This document shows, in pieces, positions 48,301-58,759 of a stretch of DNA of 64,000 nt. The translations under genes were made by a program, and so were the position numbers. Source of the stretch: Solenopsis invicta. Taxonomy: Eukaryota > Arthropoda > Insecta > Hymenoptera > Formicidae. How positions within the stretch are numbered: the first letter of the stretch is position 1; every line of letters starts with the position of its first letter. Below the pieces are notes generated by a model that searched no databases, was not told where the DNA came from, and worked only from the letters and a program-made list of their open reading frames with translations. The DNA lies in contig NC_052676.1 of NCBI RefSeq assembly GCF_016802725.1, positions 3,179,433 to 3,243,432 of the forward strand. Direction: 5' to 3'.

Positions 48301-51300
48301 GCGAATGCGAGATTAAAGATTGCGAATTGGAGATTAGAATTCGACCAATAGGCCTGAAATTAAAGTTATCCGATTAGTCGAACTCCAAGATCCTTCCTTC
48401 GCTAGCCTTTCAAACAGAACAGCAGGCTACGATAACGTCAAAATGATGTTAAAATGAATCGTGACTGATCAAAAGAGATTGATGATACTTAATCATTTTC
48501 GAGTCACTTTGATACCATGATTTCTGTTTAGACTCAATTTAAAATTCGTATCAGACCACATTGGAGATTGAGGATTACGAATAATTATTATTGACAATAA
48601 TAATAATATTAACAAAATATATTCGTACAATACACACCCAGAAAAAGATTTCTTGGATCTTTGATTCGCTTGTTACAATATTAAAATAACAAGTATAAAT
48701 ATATATTTTAAGATTACAAACACAAATTATATCATGTGATAATAAATTAAAATTAGAATTAAACCAATCAGAACAAAACGGATTAAAATTACTTGGCTGA
48801 TCAAATTCTAATCTTCAATCTCCTGCGCGGTCTGACATGGGCTTTAGCGGTGTCGGCCGCGATAATAACGGCGTCTAAATGGGTTTCGTGACATCACGAC
48901 TGCTGTGCGCTATGCGTTTGACAGTCGCACATCATCCGCGATCGTGCTCGCGATAATTCGGCGATGCATGTACACGATACGCAAACGGTCGTTCCTTTTT
49001 CGTCGTTTTGAGTTCGCCGAGATATTATCGATTCAATTACAGGCTAAAACTTTTACGGCAATTATAACAATGAAATACGAAACTTCTCGACGAACGTCGT
49101 GACTCGACGATAATATCTTTCTTATTTTTTCCTCTCTTTTTTTTTGCATTTTGTCGCGACGCGCCGTTGTGCGAACGCGACGACGTGAGAACGCGAAAAA
49201 TACGGCGCGAATGCTATTTCTGATTTCCACGCGATCTCGAAACGCGGAATGCGACGAGCGGTGGCGGATGGGCGAAGAAGGAGGGAGAAGAGACGCGGGG
49301 GTCCATATATCGGCAGGAAGAACGTTCGAGTAGAACGTATGGAAATATCTCGCTGATTTCATTAAAGTCTGGATCGTGTCTTCTCGAAGACGCGGTATTC
49401 AAAAGAAAGAACAAGAAAAAGAAAAGATTCATCCCAGGCAGCATACTTTATTCGAGGGATATCCCGAGAACGTCCCTAGGACATACGGATGTCCCTAAAA
49501 GTGTAGACATCCCTAGGGCGTACGGACGTTCTTGGAACGTCACATCGACGTCGCTAGGAGGTTTGTGCTATATAGGACACGTCTGTCACATATTATTTGC
49601 GTTCGAGACTCTTAGGCGGCGATGATGAAGTAATATCTATGACGTACAATATTTGCGCACGAAAACATTGGACCGGTTCTTTTCAACTGAACTTCTTCAG
49701 CTTCAATTCACGTCGGAGAGAAAAAGAGGAAAGAGAAACCGCAAGCAAGAAGTTCAGCTGTAATAAAACGAGCCTGTATTATCGTCGACGATCCAATCGT
49801 CGTTCGTGAAATTTTTTTAGGTAGGAAGGAGCGCGAATCTCGAACTTAACACCTTCGAGGAGCTAGCGAGACACACAAGCTCTCTCTTTCTCTCACTCTC
49901 TCACTCTCTCTCTCGGAGCAAATGACAGCAACTTGGAGCACGGAGAAATCTTTCGCGTCGCGAAAAAAAAATAACGCCAAAAAAAAGGAAAAAGAAAAAG
50001 ACAGAGGTGGAGAACGTGCACTTACGGGGAACGAGCAGCGGTCCAGATCGATCTCTCGTCCGAATTTGGATGCTGCGTCCACGATGACAGGCGAGTCCAT
50101 TTTCTGGACCCGTTCGTTTCTGCCCGCGTCCGTTTTTGGATACCTGACACGCACTCTCTCGCTTGCACCGGCGGTCTCTAGATATTTCCTTCCTTCCTTC
50201 CTTCTTTTATTCTTTCTCTTTTCCTCTTTTTCTCCCTTTCCTTCACCGGAAATATATTGCACACAGAATCTTTTTTTAGCGGCTCTCGAAAGCGCGATTC
50301 GAAGACGTCGAGAAAAAGCTGCCGCGAGATTTTTCTCGAAATCTCCTCGCGTTCTCTCACTCTGTCTCTCTCTTTTACTCCCTCACTCTCTCGCTCTCAT
50401 ACACTCTCGATCTACAGATACGTATCTCTTTCTCTCACTCACACTCTCTAGCTCGTTTGTTCGTGATAGCTGACACTCACACGTACTTCTCTCTCTCGGT
50501 GCTTTTCCTCGTCTCCTCCTCGCGCCTCCACTGCCTCCGGCCGCGATTACATAAGCGACGGGCCGCAATACACTCCGGTTCTTACGTCTCTTTCTCGTTC
50601 GCCTCGTCGGCCGTATTTTTTCAAGGTCGTTCTCTTGCAGTCGTTCGCGGAAATGCGAAATAAAAAGAGAAAAATACGTGCGCACGTGCGTCTCACCGTA
50701 ATCGCGTGCGTAAACCGCCACAAGTGCGACTGACAACGAGACTGACAGCGCGCGGGCCGCGGGACAACTTAAATGCTCGATTACGTGTGGGCCGCCTGCG
50801 CGTTGCCACGTGACCACGTGGCGAGCACGGGCGGAAACGGCCGATGACGACCGAGTAGGTGCGAGAATTCACTAGAAGCTTCTCACGCGCCTAACTTCTC
50901 GACACTTCTCGAACGCGAGAAAACGCGGAAGTGCTTACGTTACGTCATAATACGTTGAATATCTCTTACAGTTCATTTCATTCGATTTGCTTTCAAAACA
51001 TTGAGAGAGAGAGAGAGAGATAGCTGTATCTCTTCTTTCCTCCTGTAAATTGATGTAAATAAAAGACATTTCAGACCTAAAAATTAAAATAAGTAAACTC
51101 GTACTCTAACAGCACAAGATATCGAACGAATATCGTGATATTTTACGTATATACTTATAATATTACAATATTGTGCGAATATTCGTACGATATCTAGAAT
51201 ATTCTAGAATATTCATATGACATCTCGTGCTGTTAGGGTCAGAAAAATCGTACAAACATTACAGTAATATTTCATTGCAATCTTTCAACATTGTAAAAAT

Positions 51301-54300
51301 ATTGCTGCAATACTGCTGTAGCAGCGCTTATAAAATGTCCACTTTAAAAAAAAATATTTAAAACATTTTTGCAACATTATTAAAATCATATTACAACTCT
51401 GCATTTTAACAACATTTGTTAAAACATTAGTACTTCTGAAACATTACATTGCAATACGCAAAATAACAATGTTTTTGCAGTATAGTGAGCTGTGAGATCC
51501 TGTTCCATATGAGAAGGAAAAAATACGAGACGACGAGGAGAATCCATTCGTCTCGGTCGCTCTTTGCAACTCCGCTTCTCATCTTGCCGAAGCGTGTGAG
51601 GCATCGTCTTGTTCTAGGCATAAAAAGTGCAGAAACGAGCAGAGGTTTTTTTTTAGCCAGCATCATTCATCCTTCTTCCTTCCCTCTTTAACATAAAAAG
51701 AAGAAAGAGGAAGACAAATGGAGCAAAAGGAGCTCGGTTGAAAAAAACAGACCTAAGGACGAACGAGCGAGCTACGAGCGATCAAAAACGAAAGAGAGAA
51801 GAAAAGAGACGTGTGACCCATATTTTTAGGCGTGAGCGAAAGGACCCCCGAGAGCGCACTGGGTCACACGCATGATCGATCGCGAAAAGCGTAATATACT
51901 GCATTCGGAGGCTACCTTGAGCGCGTTCCCTCGGAGTGCATAGCATTCCGGAAAAAAACGGACACGTTCGATTAGGAAAGAAAACAGCGGCGACACGAGA
52001 AATATATAGCGATGAGTGAATCGCGCAGCTATGCGCGGCGGAATAACGATCGAGTTCGACGAAAAATTACCGGCCGAGGCGGCGATATTCGTCGCGTAAC
52101 CCTAAACGGCGGGGCTCGCGGTACGCATCGTGCACACGCGTGTACGTGTTATGACGCGGATCATCCGCGAATGAGAATGACATAACTTGGCGTAATAACG
52201 TGGTAACGATAAACAGAAGTTTCGAGCGAACGAGTGCGAGTCGGATGCGAGTCGCGCGTGTCTCGATCGCTCGTGGGATCATCGATAATGACGATCGATG
52301 ATCTACGGTGATCGATAGCGATGCCAGGAGCGCATGAGACGCGAGGAGGTCGCGCGAGTCCAGCGCGAGCCGGCGAAAGGCTCATTCATTCGATGGTAGA
52401 GTGAAGAGGAGGAGGAGGAGAAGGAGGAGAAGGAGGAGAAGGAGGAGGAGTAAAAAGAGGGGGCAAGAAGAAAAAAAAGAGGGGAAGGGAACGCACGCAC
52501 AACGGCGCACAGCGTAAAATTCGCTTAATCCATTAATGAGCGAATCGAACGGCATCAATAAAGATTTGTTACAAATTTCGAAGCTATAAAAGAGTTTCGA
52601 AGCTTACAAAAGATAATTATTTGCGAGGGAATCTCGTGTTTTCCTTCTCGTTCTATACAAATGACCGAGGTTGGCTAAATTAATATATATTTTTTAATTA
52701 AATTAAAATTAATGGCTTATATTGGCTTATAAAATTAATTCAGTTGCCTTAAAAGTTATATGAACAAAAAACTAACTCGGAAAAATACTTTTCATATATA
52801 ATTTTACATACATGCGCTAAGAGAAAAATTTCCTAAATTGTATTTTTCCCATAACAATCTTTTTTTACGTAGAAACATTTTTAACTTAGGAAAAAAGTTA
52901 ATAAATTGAAGTCTCTGTATAATTTCAAAAATAATTAAAGTTAAAAATTAAATCATTACAACATAATTAAATTAAATTAAAAGTTATTGCCTTTTTAACT
53001 TATTATTTAATTTATAACATTTTAACTATTTACTACCTAATCCTGTAAATTATCGTCAAATGAATGCGAGCTCTCTAAATCTCGTAGAGTAAAAAATCAC
53101 TTGAAAAATTGCACATACTTAATTTTCACTTTGTAGGAATAAATTTTCACTTTTATTAGAGTGTCATATCACTCGAAAAATTGCATTGACTCAATTTTAA
53201 TGATGTTTTACTCTAGGAGATTTAGACAGAGGCGTTTTAAAGTTTTGGAATTTTTAGCGAACATTGCTCTCTCTTCTCCCTCGTCTCTCTCTCTCTTTCT
53301 CTCTCTCGGGATTCGTCCAAATCGTCGAAGAAGTTAACCGAGCAAACGCGACAATCGCGCACTTTTTGCGTTATGCAATTCTCGTTGTGCAATGCGCGGC
53401 GGCGAAGTTTAATACATTAAATGTATAAATAACGCTAACCGTGTGTACAATATCATTGCCAACATGCGAGCGTGGTTCCGCGGCACTTCATCGCAGGTCG
53501 CGAGATCACCGATATTATCTTTTAGCTATTTCAATCAAAAATAAAAGAAAAACGAAGAAACACATGTAAACGCTAAATATTTCTATCTACATTTTTGACT
53601 TGTTGTGTTTTATAAAGAAATATATTTTTCTAATCTTCCCTATTATTTCCCAATTTTTCTTTCAAATCATCGATAATAAATTACTGGGGAGATCATCGAG
53701 CATTTGCAGATGAAATATCTCTTTTAACGTTAGAAGGAGCGATTATTATTGACCGTTTCTATTTATTTAGATTAATATTCTATTCTTTGTATGAAAGATA
53801 ATATTTTGCAGTACTCTGATTTTTTTATCAATTATTTTCTTTATCTTCATGAAATATTTATCTTTTCATCATATTCTTTATTTTTATAGTAATTCATTCT
53901 TTTAGTGAGTACACTATTAAATTCATAAAATAAAATTACATTTAGTCTTTTTTAATAATTTCTAGATTGTTATAAATAATATAGTTAAACAATTTAATTC
54001 AAGAAATGTATTAAATCTCATTCAAATTTAATTTATTATTTAGATTCATACATTAATGTGCCATTTACTTTGAAATCAAGCAATTCAAATGGGTTAATTA
54101 GACAAAATTGTTTTTTTTAACCTTATGTTTTATATTAAAATAATAAATTTCGACACAATAAAAATCAAAAATAACAAAATATTCTTTAATTTAAGAAAAT
54201 TGGTTGAAAGTTGATTCTTTAATATTTATTATAATAAACATTGATATTCCTAACGTTCAATAATACGTTGCTTTTATAATGATATGCGAGAGCTTGACAA

Positions 54301-57300
54301 TGCAAAATATTCAAGGACGTATACCCTTCGTATATTTTACCATTCGTCTGAAGAACTTTTACATTTCCTTTAAGAATAGAGATACTTCAAATACGAACGT
54401 TAAATGACGCATCATTGTGAGTTTTTCTTTTCGAGTCAGGATAAAGGATAACTTATGAAGGGGAGACAACGGAAAGAGTCATCTGGGGAATACGAACACA
54501 CATACACACATACATACGTACACACACACCGGCGGCGTGACAATTCGCTTTATGTAATGAGGTATGCTTTTCTCTTCTCTTCCACTGGCCCACCGCTATA
54601 CATAACCGAATCACCTGTTCCGCATTGTCAACGCGCCAATTAGCGTACTTCGCGCGTAGAACATACAGCATAGCATTATCGTTTCCTAGAACACTATCAA
54701 TCGATAGTTCATCGGTTTCGATCGAGTGGCGATTCCTCTGCCTCCCCGCGAATTTCTCTTTCACGAACATTTCACTGCGAGTTTTGCACGTTTCAATCCA
54801 ATCTTTCTGAACATCCGGAAATATACATGGACAGAATTTTCACAGGCAAGTGTGGGATGCGTTTAAAAATTGAATATGAAAAAACAGCTATAGTTCGACG
54901 CGCAAGTTTAACATTTATAAGCAGATGCTATAACAAAAAATTACGCTTGAAAATAATTATTGAAATAATTACTACTACTGTAAACAATCAACTAATGGTA
55001 TCCTTCGTAAGTGTGGAAGCAAGTTTTACAGGCGAACAATCGCATAACGACGATCTGTACATGTTTTTTTCTCTTTTCTTTTTTTCCATTAACTCTTTAG
55101 TTTTAATGTTAAAAAATATTTTATAAAAAAATAAACTTTTACAAAATAACTTCCATATTATTGCTAAAAATGATTGTATCAACTTTTTTCAAAAGTATTT
55201 TGAAGCTTAGAAAGCGTACTTTAAAATACTTTTATACTATAAATTTTATTCGATAATGTTTCATCTAATTGCAGCAGTTTCAACGTAAAATAAAAATATT
55301 AATTTTTAATTTTATTCAATATAGAAACAAACTTCAAATACATAATTTTTTTTGTTATATACGAGCAAATCTGCTCACAATTATAAATGTTACACTTGTA
55401 TAGCAAACGTAATTTTGCCGTCTTCCTTCCGTGGAAGCTTGCGGAATTCCCTGTCAGAGATGTCTCTCATCGTTAAAAGGACTCCCGAGCTAGGGCACGC
55501 AGACACACGTGCATGCACTCACATGGATAGGAGGGTCGGAAATACACTGCTTTCCGAGTAAGCCAAGATCGATAGGGGTGGCCTACCCTCGATGTTTCGT
55601 CGAAAAACTCATTTCGGGAGGGTCCAGTTAGACACGACGCGACGCTGCTCTCGCTTCTCAGGCTTATTCACGAACGGCGATAAGCGATAAAGACGCTTTC
55701 CCTTTCAGTTCGCGGAATATTGAAGCTAAGGATGCCCGGAAAGTGTCTACGACCGACTAAGCACTCGTTCCCTCGATTCAAGCTCCGTCATATATCGAGG
55801 AGATTTCTTTCCTTCATTCCTACATTTAATCCTTATCCGGGCAGAGTCTGCTAGACCCGGAAGCAATTTTTTTTTTTATATACATTAATTGTATCATTTA
55901 TTTATTTAAATGCTATTAATAATTTTTTGATGCATTAATTTAAATATCACACTCCATTTGAGAAAGAAACGTAACCACAGATATAGAATTGTCGATCTTT
56001 GAATTGTTATGTAACTTTCAACTATGCTATAACTGCATGAGGCAAAATCGTATAATTTTTAAAAAATTTACAATAATTGCGCTGAAATGATACGCTATAA
56101 CACTGCAATTTTATCGGATTCATGATGCCATTATTGTGCAATAGTTGCACAATATGCCTATCGGGGCTGTAAGTTGATTTTCCGCTCGAAGATACTTTCA
56201 CACTATGAAGTTGGGAAATTCAAGAAGGTCTTGATCTGTGAGCAACTTTTCTTGTCAAAGATCGCGTGTATGTGAAACTGTTAGAATAATTAGAATTCTG
56301 ATGAATTCTGACTTGTCTGCGTTATAAATAAAGTTGCCGTTATAATAAAGAAGAATAAAACGTCGTGTCTCTCGATAAGTTTGATAATAGCCGCGTGATC
56401 TTTCTAGAAATGATGAGATCAGAGATAAAGAGACGCTTTCGGTCAAGTGACAGGCCGAAGAATGTCTCAAGTATAAACGATCATTATTTCTTCCGCCCTC
56501 TCTCATTACGACCCTAATAGCACACAAGATTCTAGAATATTCATAATATCGTACGAATATTCGTATAATATCTTAATATCGTACATATATTCGTATGATA
56601 TCATGTTAGGGGATATTCTTGGCACGACATTAAACTGGAGAAATTTATTCTTTTTCTCTTTCTCTTTCCTGCTGACAATAAAATAAACTCCAAAGGCAAA
56701 AGATATAAACAGATCTGTTACGAGCAGTTTGATCAAATAATCTTTGTAAAAATGACAATTGACAATGGAAATGTTTTTGAGTGGCAAGATATCGGAGCTC
56801 ATCACGAGCTTGTCAATACAAACTTGATCTTCGATCGATTCTATTAATATTTACCTGCGTTTGAGAACTCGCATTTGAGAGAGAAATTCTAATTGAACGA
56901 TCGAGAGATTCGCGCGATCACGAATCGCTTGGCATATACGAATCTGAAAATATCGCGATGACGGGAATAAATCGGCAAATCGGAGAAAAAGTGAGGCTCG
57001 TCGTTACGACGGAACCTTCGTTCGAACGACCTAAACGATCGTTGCGTCTCGAGAAAGAGAATTGGGACGGCGCTATAAATATAAAGAAATTCGGCGCAGC
57101 GCGCGCGAACGTGCTCCGATTTGCGTTTGTCGCGATTTAAATTTCGCGCGTGAAGTCGCTGGCATTGAGAACGTATTCACTAGAGTTGTATGTTTACGCG
57201 TAAAACATAAATAATCTACATTACGCGTAAACAACGTAAAAAAACTATGTATAAACTATCATTAATATAAACGATAACCTATGGATCGTAGAAAATTTGA

Positions 57301-58759
57301 ACCTGATACGTAATATAAAATTCTGATTTACACGATTGATACCTACATCTCATTTTATATGGGACGAAAGTAACGCATCCATGGAAAAGATTTCTATATT
57401 CAATGCTATTACTCTTCTAAGCAGCATAAAATAAAATTGACAATTATAATTATTATCGAGAAGTGAATATTTTATTTTTAAATAGACAAATTTTTGTTTT
57501 TTCTAGAATAAAATGGTATTGTCCTATTAATTTTCTCAGACAGATTTAGATTAGAAAATGAAAATTTGTGGCGAATCTCACAATATTTTTAATTTAGTTA
57601 TAGATTGAGCTGAAGAAAATTTGAAGAGTTTTTCTTTTTTTCTAATAAAACATCACGAAAACTTGCTCGTACAAGAGAGCTCGCTTCGTAGATACTAAAA
57701 ATACCTCGTCACAAAAAGACCATAAAAATTCACTTTATGCGTAAGTAAAGGCTACTGGCTCTTTCGTGGATACGTTAATTATAATTCATCGCATGCGATT
57801 CTTTGTTACGAAAGAGCGCCTGTCTCCTATCGGCGGAGGTGTCCTAAACTATTTAGCGATCAATTAATCAACGTGCGATGTAGCATCAAGCGAATTTTTA
57901 TTCTTAAGATTAAGCACGATAAGAATCTCTCGCCAAGAATATTAAATATTAAAAATAACAATTGAAATTTTACATTCAGTTTTCTCAATTAAACATAAAC
58001 GCAACACAATGGGTACGAATAAAATGTGCCGCGTACAAGACACCACATAATTTATTATTTATTTACAGTATTCATTGAGACAACTAATTCTAAAATTCTG
58101 ATTCCTATTTCAAATATTTAAAATTATTCCACATTGCGCTTTTAAACCAGTAAGGTCCGTTTACATCAATTTATCTCTTTCTAAGTTTCTATTTTCTCTA
58201 AGAACTAGAGAAAAAAAAAATAAAAAGCAAGTTACATCTAGGAGAATTATGCTTTAATTTTGCACAGATATTCAAACGTAATAATTTTTTATATTTTTCT
58301 TAATGTTTCGAGATACAACGCACACGTCCTTAAACGCTCGACGCAACGATTCCGTTCCTTCGACGTGATCGATCGATCGGGGGGGGATAAGAGGGAAGTC
58401 TAAAGAAGGGAGGACTAAAGGTCCATGGGAAAGCACGCCGCCGCGGCATTCCGCGGCGTGCATACCGCGCTCGTGAATTCGAAGCATGCGAGCGAGCGAG
58501 GGAAGGGCGCGAAGGCGCGACAGTGAGAGAGAGCGCGAGCATTTAATATTAATTCGCGGAAAATACTCACCCTCGGGAAATGTGGGAAGGGCCGGTCGAA
58601 GGAGTCGCCCCTGCCGGCGGGCCTACGGGACTCGAAGAACGTCCCGTCGTCCCCGTTCTCCTCGTTGAAACGCTTCTTCACCTCCCGCAGCAGCTCGTCG
58701 TCGGACATGCCGCGCAGCCGGTCCGCGAATTTCGGCGAGTCGCGAAAGTAAAACGACAT
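42379..58759 (-). CDS. stv: Starvin / BAG3-type Hsp70 co-chaperone
   Basis: BAG proteins release nucleotide and client from Hsp70; the BAG3/starvin class supports chaperone-assisted autophagy and muscle maintenance. Exons in coding order: 58759-58571, 44536-43013, 42780-42379, all phase 0, giving 704 aa. The start MSFYFRDSP opens an acidic 63-aa exon. Exon 2 begins GFPFDDDADGVFERP, then has an Arg run, several Gln-rich tracts, an IPV-like motif RHIPIFVEG (about residue 275; the type that binds small heat-shock proteins in BAG3), and a BAG domain at about 431-512 (DPLEKVAQVQKEVDDLAELV ... ARKNAIKSIQDTISLLE). The last exon is charged, with a Lys-rich KKAKKTKKK and a polyproline end. I see no WW domain, unlike vertebrate BAG3. 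The 14 kb intron 1 holds an alternative first exon. BAG family assignment is firm. Confidence 0.93.
43456..43645 (-). repeat. Glutamine-repeat coding tract in starvin
   Basis: CAG/CAA-rich sequence codes for long Gln/Pro/Tyr-rich runs just before the BAG domain (about residues 360-420). Smaller Gln runs lie at about 43945-44070 and 44305-44335. Such tracts often vary in length between alleles and are prone to assembly error. Confidence 0.85.
47124..47223. mobile_element. 100-bp MITE-like inverted repeat (CTCTCTAAATCTCGTA family)
   Basis: CTCTCTAAATCTCGTACAGTG at the left is mirrored by CACTTTACAAGATACTTAGAGAG at the right. Length and ends match the element at 21244-21343. Confidence 0.65.
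49440..49575. repeat. ACGTCCCTAGG-rich palindromic repeat
   Basis: It contains GAACGTCCCTAGGACAT, GGATGTCCCT, CATCCCTAGGGCGTACGG and TTGGAACGTC in tandem with inversions. It has the same vocabulary as 28903-28998 and 35315-35365. Confidence 0.5.
49880..49914. repeat. (CT)n simple repeat
   Basis: A TCTCTC/ACTC tract lies just downstream (minus-strand sense) of the alternative starvin exon. Other simple repeats in the intron are (GA)n at 51002-51021, (CA)n-like at 54497-54528 and (CT)n at 53282-53308. Confidence 0.8.
50026..50100 (-). CDS. stv: Predicted alternative first coding exon of starvin
   Basis: A 25-codon open reading frame (MDSPVIVDAASKFGREIDLD... ending RCSFP) is followed directly by a consensus donor, CCCC|GTAAGT. 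It ends in phase 0, exactly what starvin exon 2 (starting GFPFDDDADG at 44536) requires, so it would give a second N terminus reading SFP-GFPFDDD, much as the main exon gives HFPR-GFPFDDD. It lies on the same strand inside starvin intron 1. The ORF itself is short and could arise by chance; strand, phase, perfect donor and upstream promoter motifs together make it likely. I cannot confirm expression. Confidence 0.6.
50728..50773 (-). promoter_or_regulatory. Candidate core promoter for the alternative starvin transcript
   Basis: Read on the minus strand, a TATA-like TTTAAG (50773-50768) is followed about 28 bp later by an initiator-like TCAGTC (50745-50740), with a second TCAGTC at 50733-50728. 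This would place the start site about 640 nt upstream of the alternative ATG. Confidence 0.35.
50864..50883. promoter_or_regulatory. Heat-shock-element-like array 1
   Basis: Read in 5-bp units: AGAAT TCACT AGAAG CTTCT. Three of four units fit the alternating nGAAn/nTTCn rule of heat-shock-factor sites. It lies about 120 bp upstream of the candidate alternative starvin start site. Confidence 0.45.
50895..50914. promoter_or_regulatory. Heat-shock-element-like array 2
   Basis: Read in 5-bp units: CTTCT CGACA CTTCT CGAAC. Three of four units carry TTC or GAA in phase, and the last two form TTCTCGAA. It lies only 11 bp from array 1, so the two could bind heat-shock factor cooperatively. Confidence 0.45.
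51106..51237. mobile_element. 132-bp MITE-like element (CTAACAGCAC ends)
   Basis: CTAACAGCAC (51106-51115) and GTGCTGTTAG (51228-51237) are perfect inverted repeats, and the match extends to 15 of 17 bp. The interior is built of palindromic ATATCGTACGAATATTCG-type words. It has no ORF. A related element lies at 56512-56613. Confidence 0.75.
51245..51480. repeat. Degenerate repeat sharing words with decarboxylase intron 2
   Basis: Rich in AACATT, CATTGCAA and TTGCAACATT words in both orientations, as at 12306-12500. The boundaries are unclear. Confidence 0.4.
52404..52450. repeat. (GGA)n/(GAA)n simple repeat
   Basis: A purine-only GAGGAGGAGGAGAAGGAGG tract about 47 bp long, followed by further purine-rich sequence to about 52490. 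Confidence 0.9.
53071..53232. mobile_element. 162-bp member of the CTCTCTAAATCT inverted-repeat family
   Basis: CTCTCTAAATCTCGTAGAGT at the left faces ACTCTAGGAGATTTAGACAGAG at the right. The interior repeats the CACTTGAAAAATTGCA / CACTCGAAAAATTGCA unit twice, which explains why it is longer than the 100-bp relatives. Confidence 0.6.
56512..56613. mobile_element. About 100-bp relative of the 51106-51237 element
   Basis: It starts CCCTAATAGCACACAAGAT and ends GATATCATGTTAGGGG, with ATATCGTACGAATATTCGTA palindromes inside. The ends are less perfectly inverted than at 51106-51237. Confidence 0.55.

Larger units (their letters stand above)
44537..58570 (-). other. Intron 1 of starvin (14 kb)
   Basis: It runs from the CCGAGG|GTGAGT donor to the CCCCGTAG|GGT acceptor. 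Apart from the alternative exon, promoter motifs and repeats listed separately, it is AT-rich sequence with CpG-richer patches at 46030-46380, 47740-48260, 48890-49330, 50480-50930 and 51760-52540. These patches could be further promoters or enhancers. No other ATG exon with a strong phase-0 donor was found. Confidence 0.7.

Noticed and set aside
49846..50262. Long overlapping ORFs on both strands (138 and 183 codons)
   Set aside because: They run through CT-rich and A-rich simple repeats. Only the 25-codon segment ending at a GTAAGT donor has independent support.
54453..54770. 105-codon minus-strand ORF in starvin intron 1, considered as another alternative exon
   Set aside because: No strong phase-0 donor follows its start region, and part of it runs through a CA-type simple repeat.
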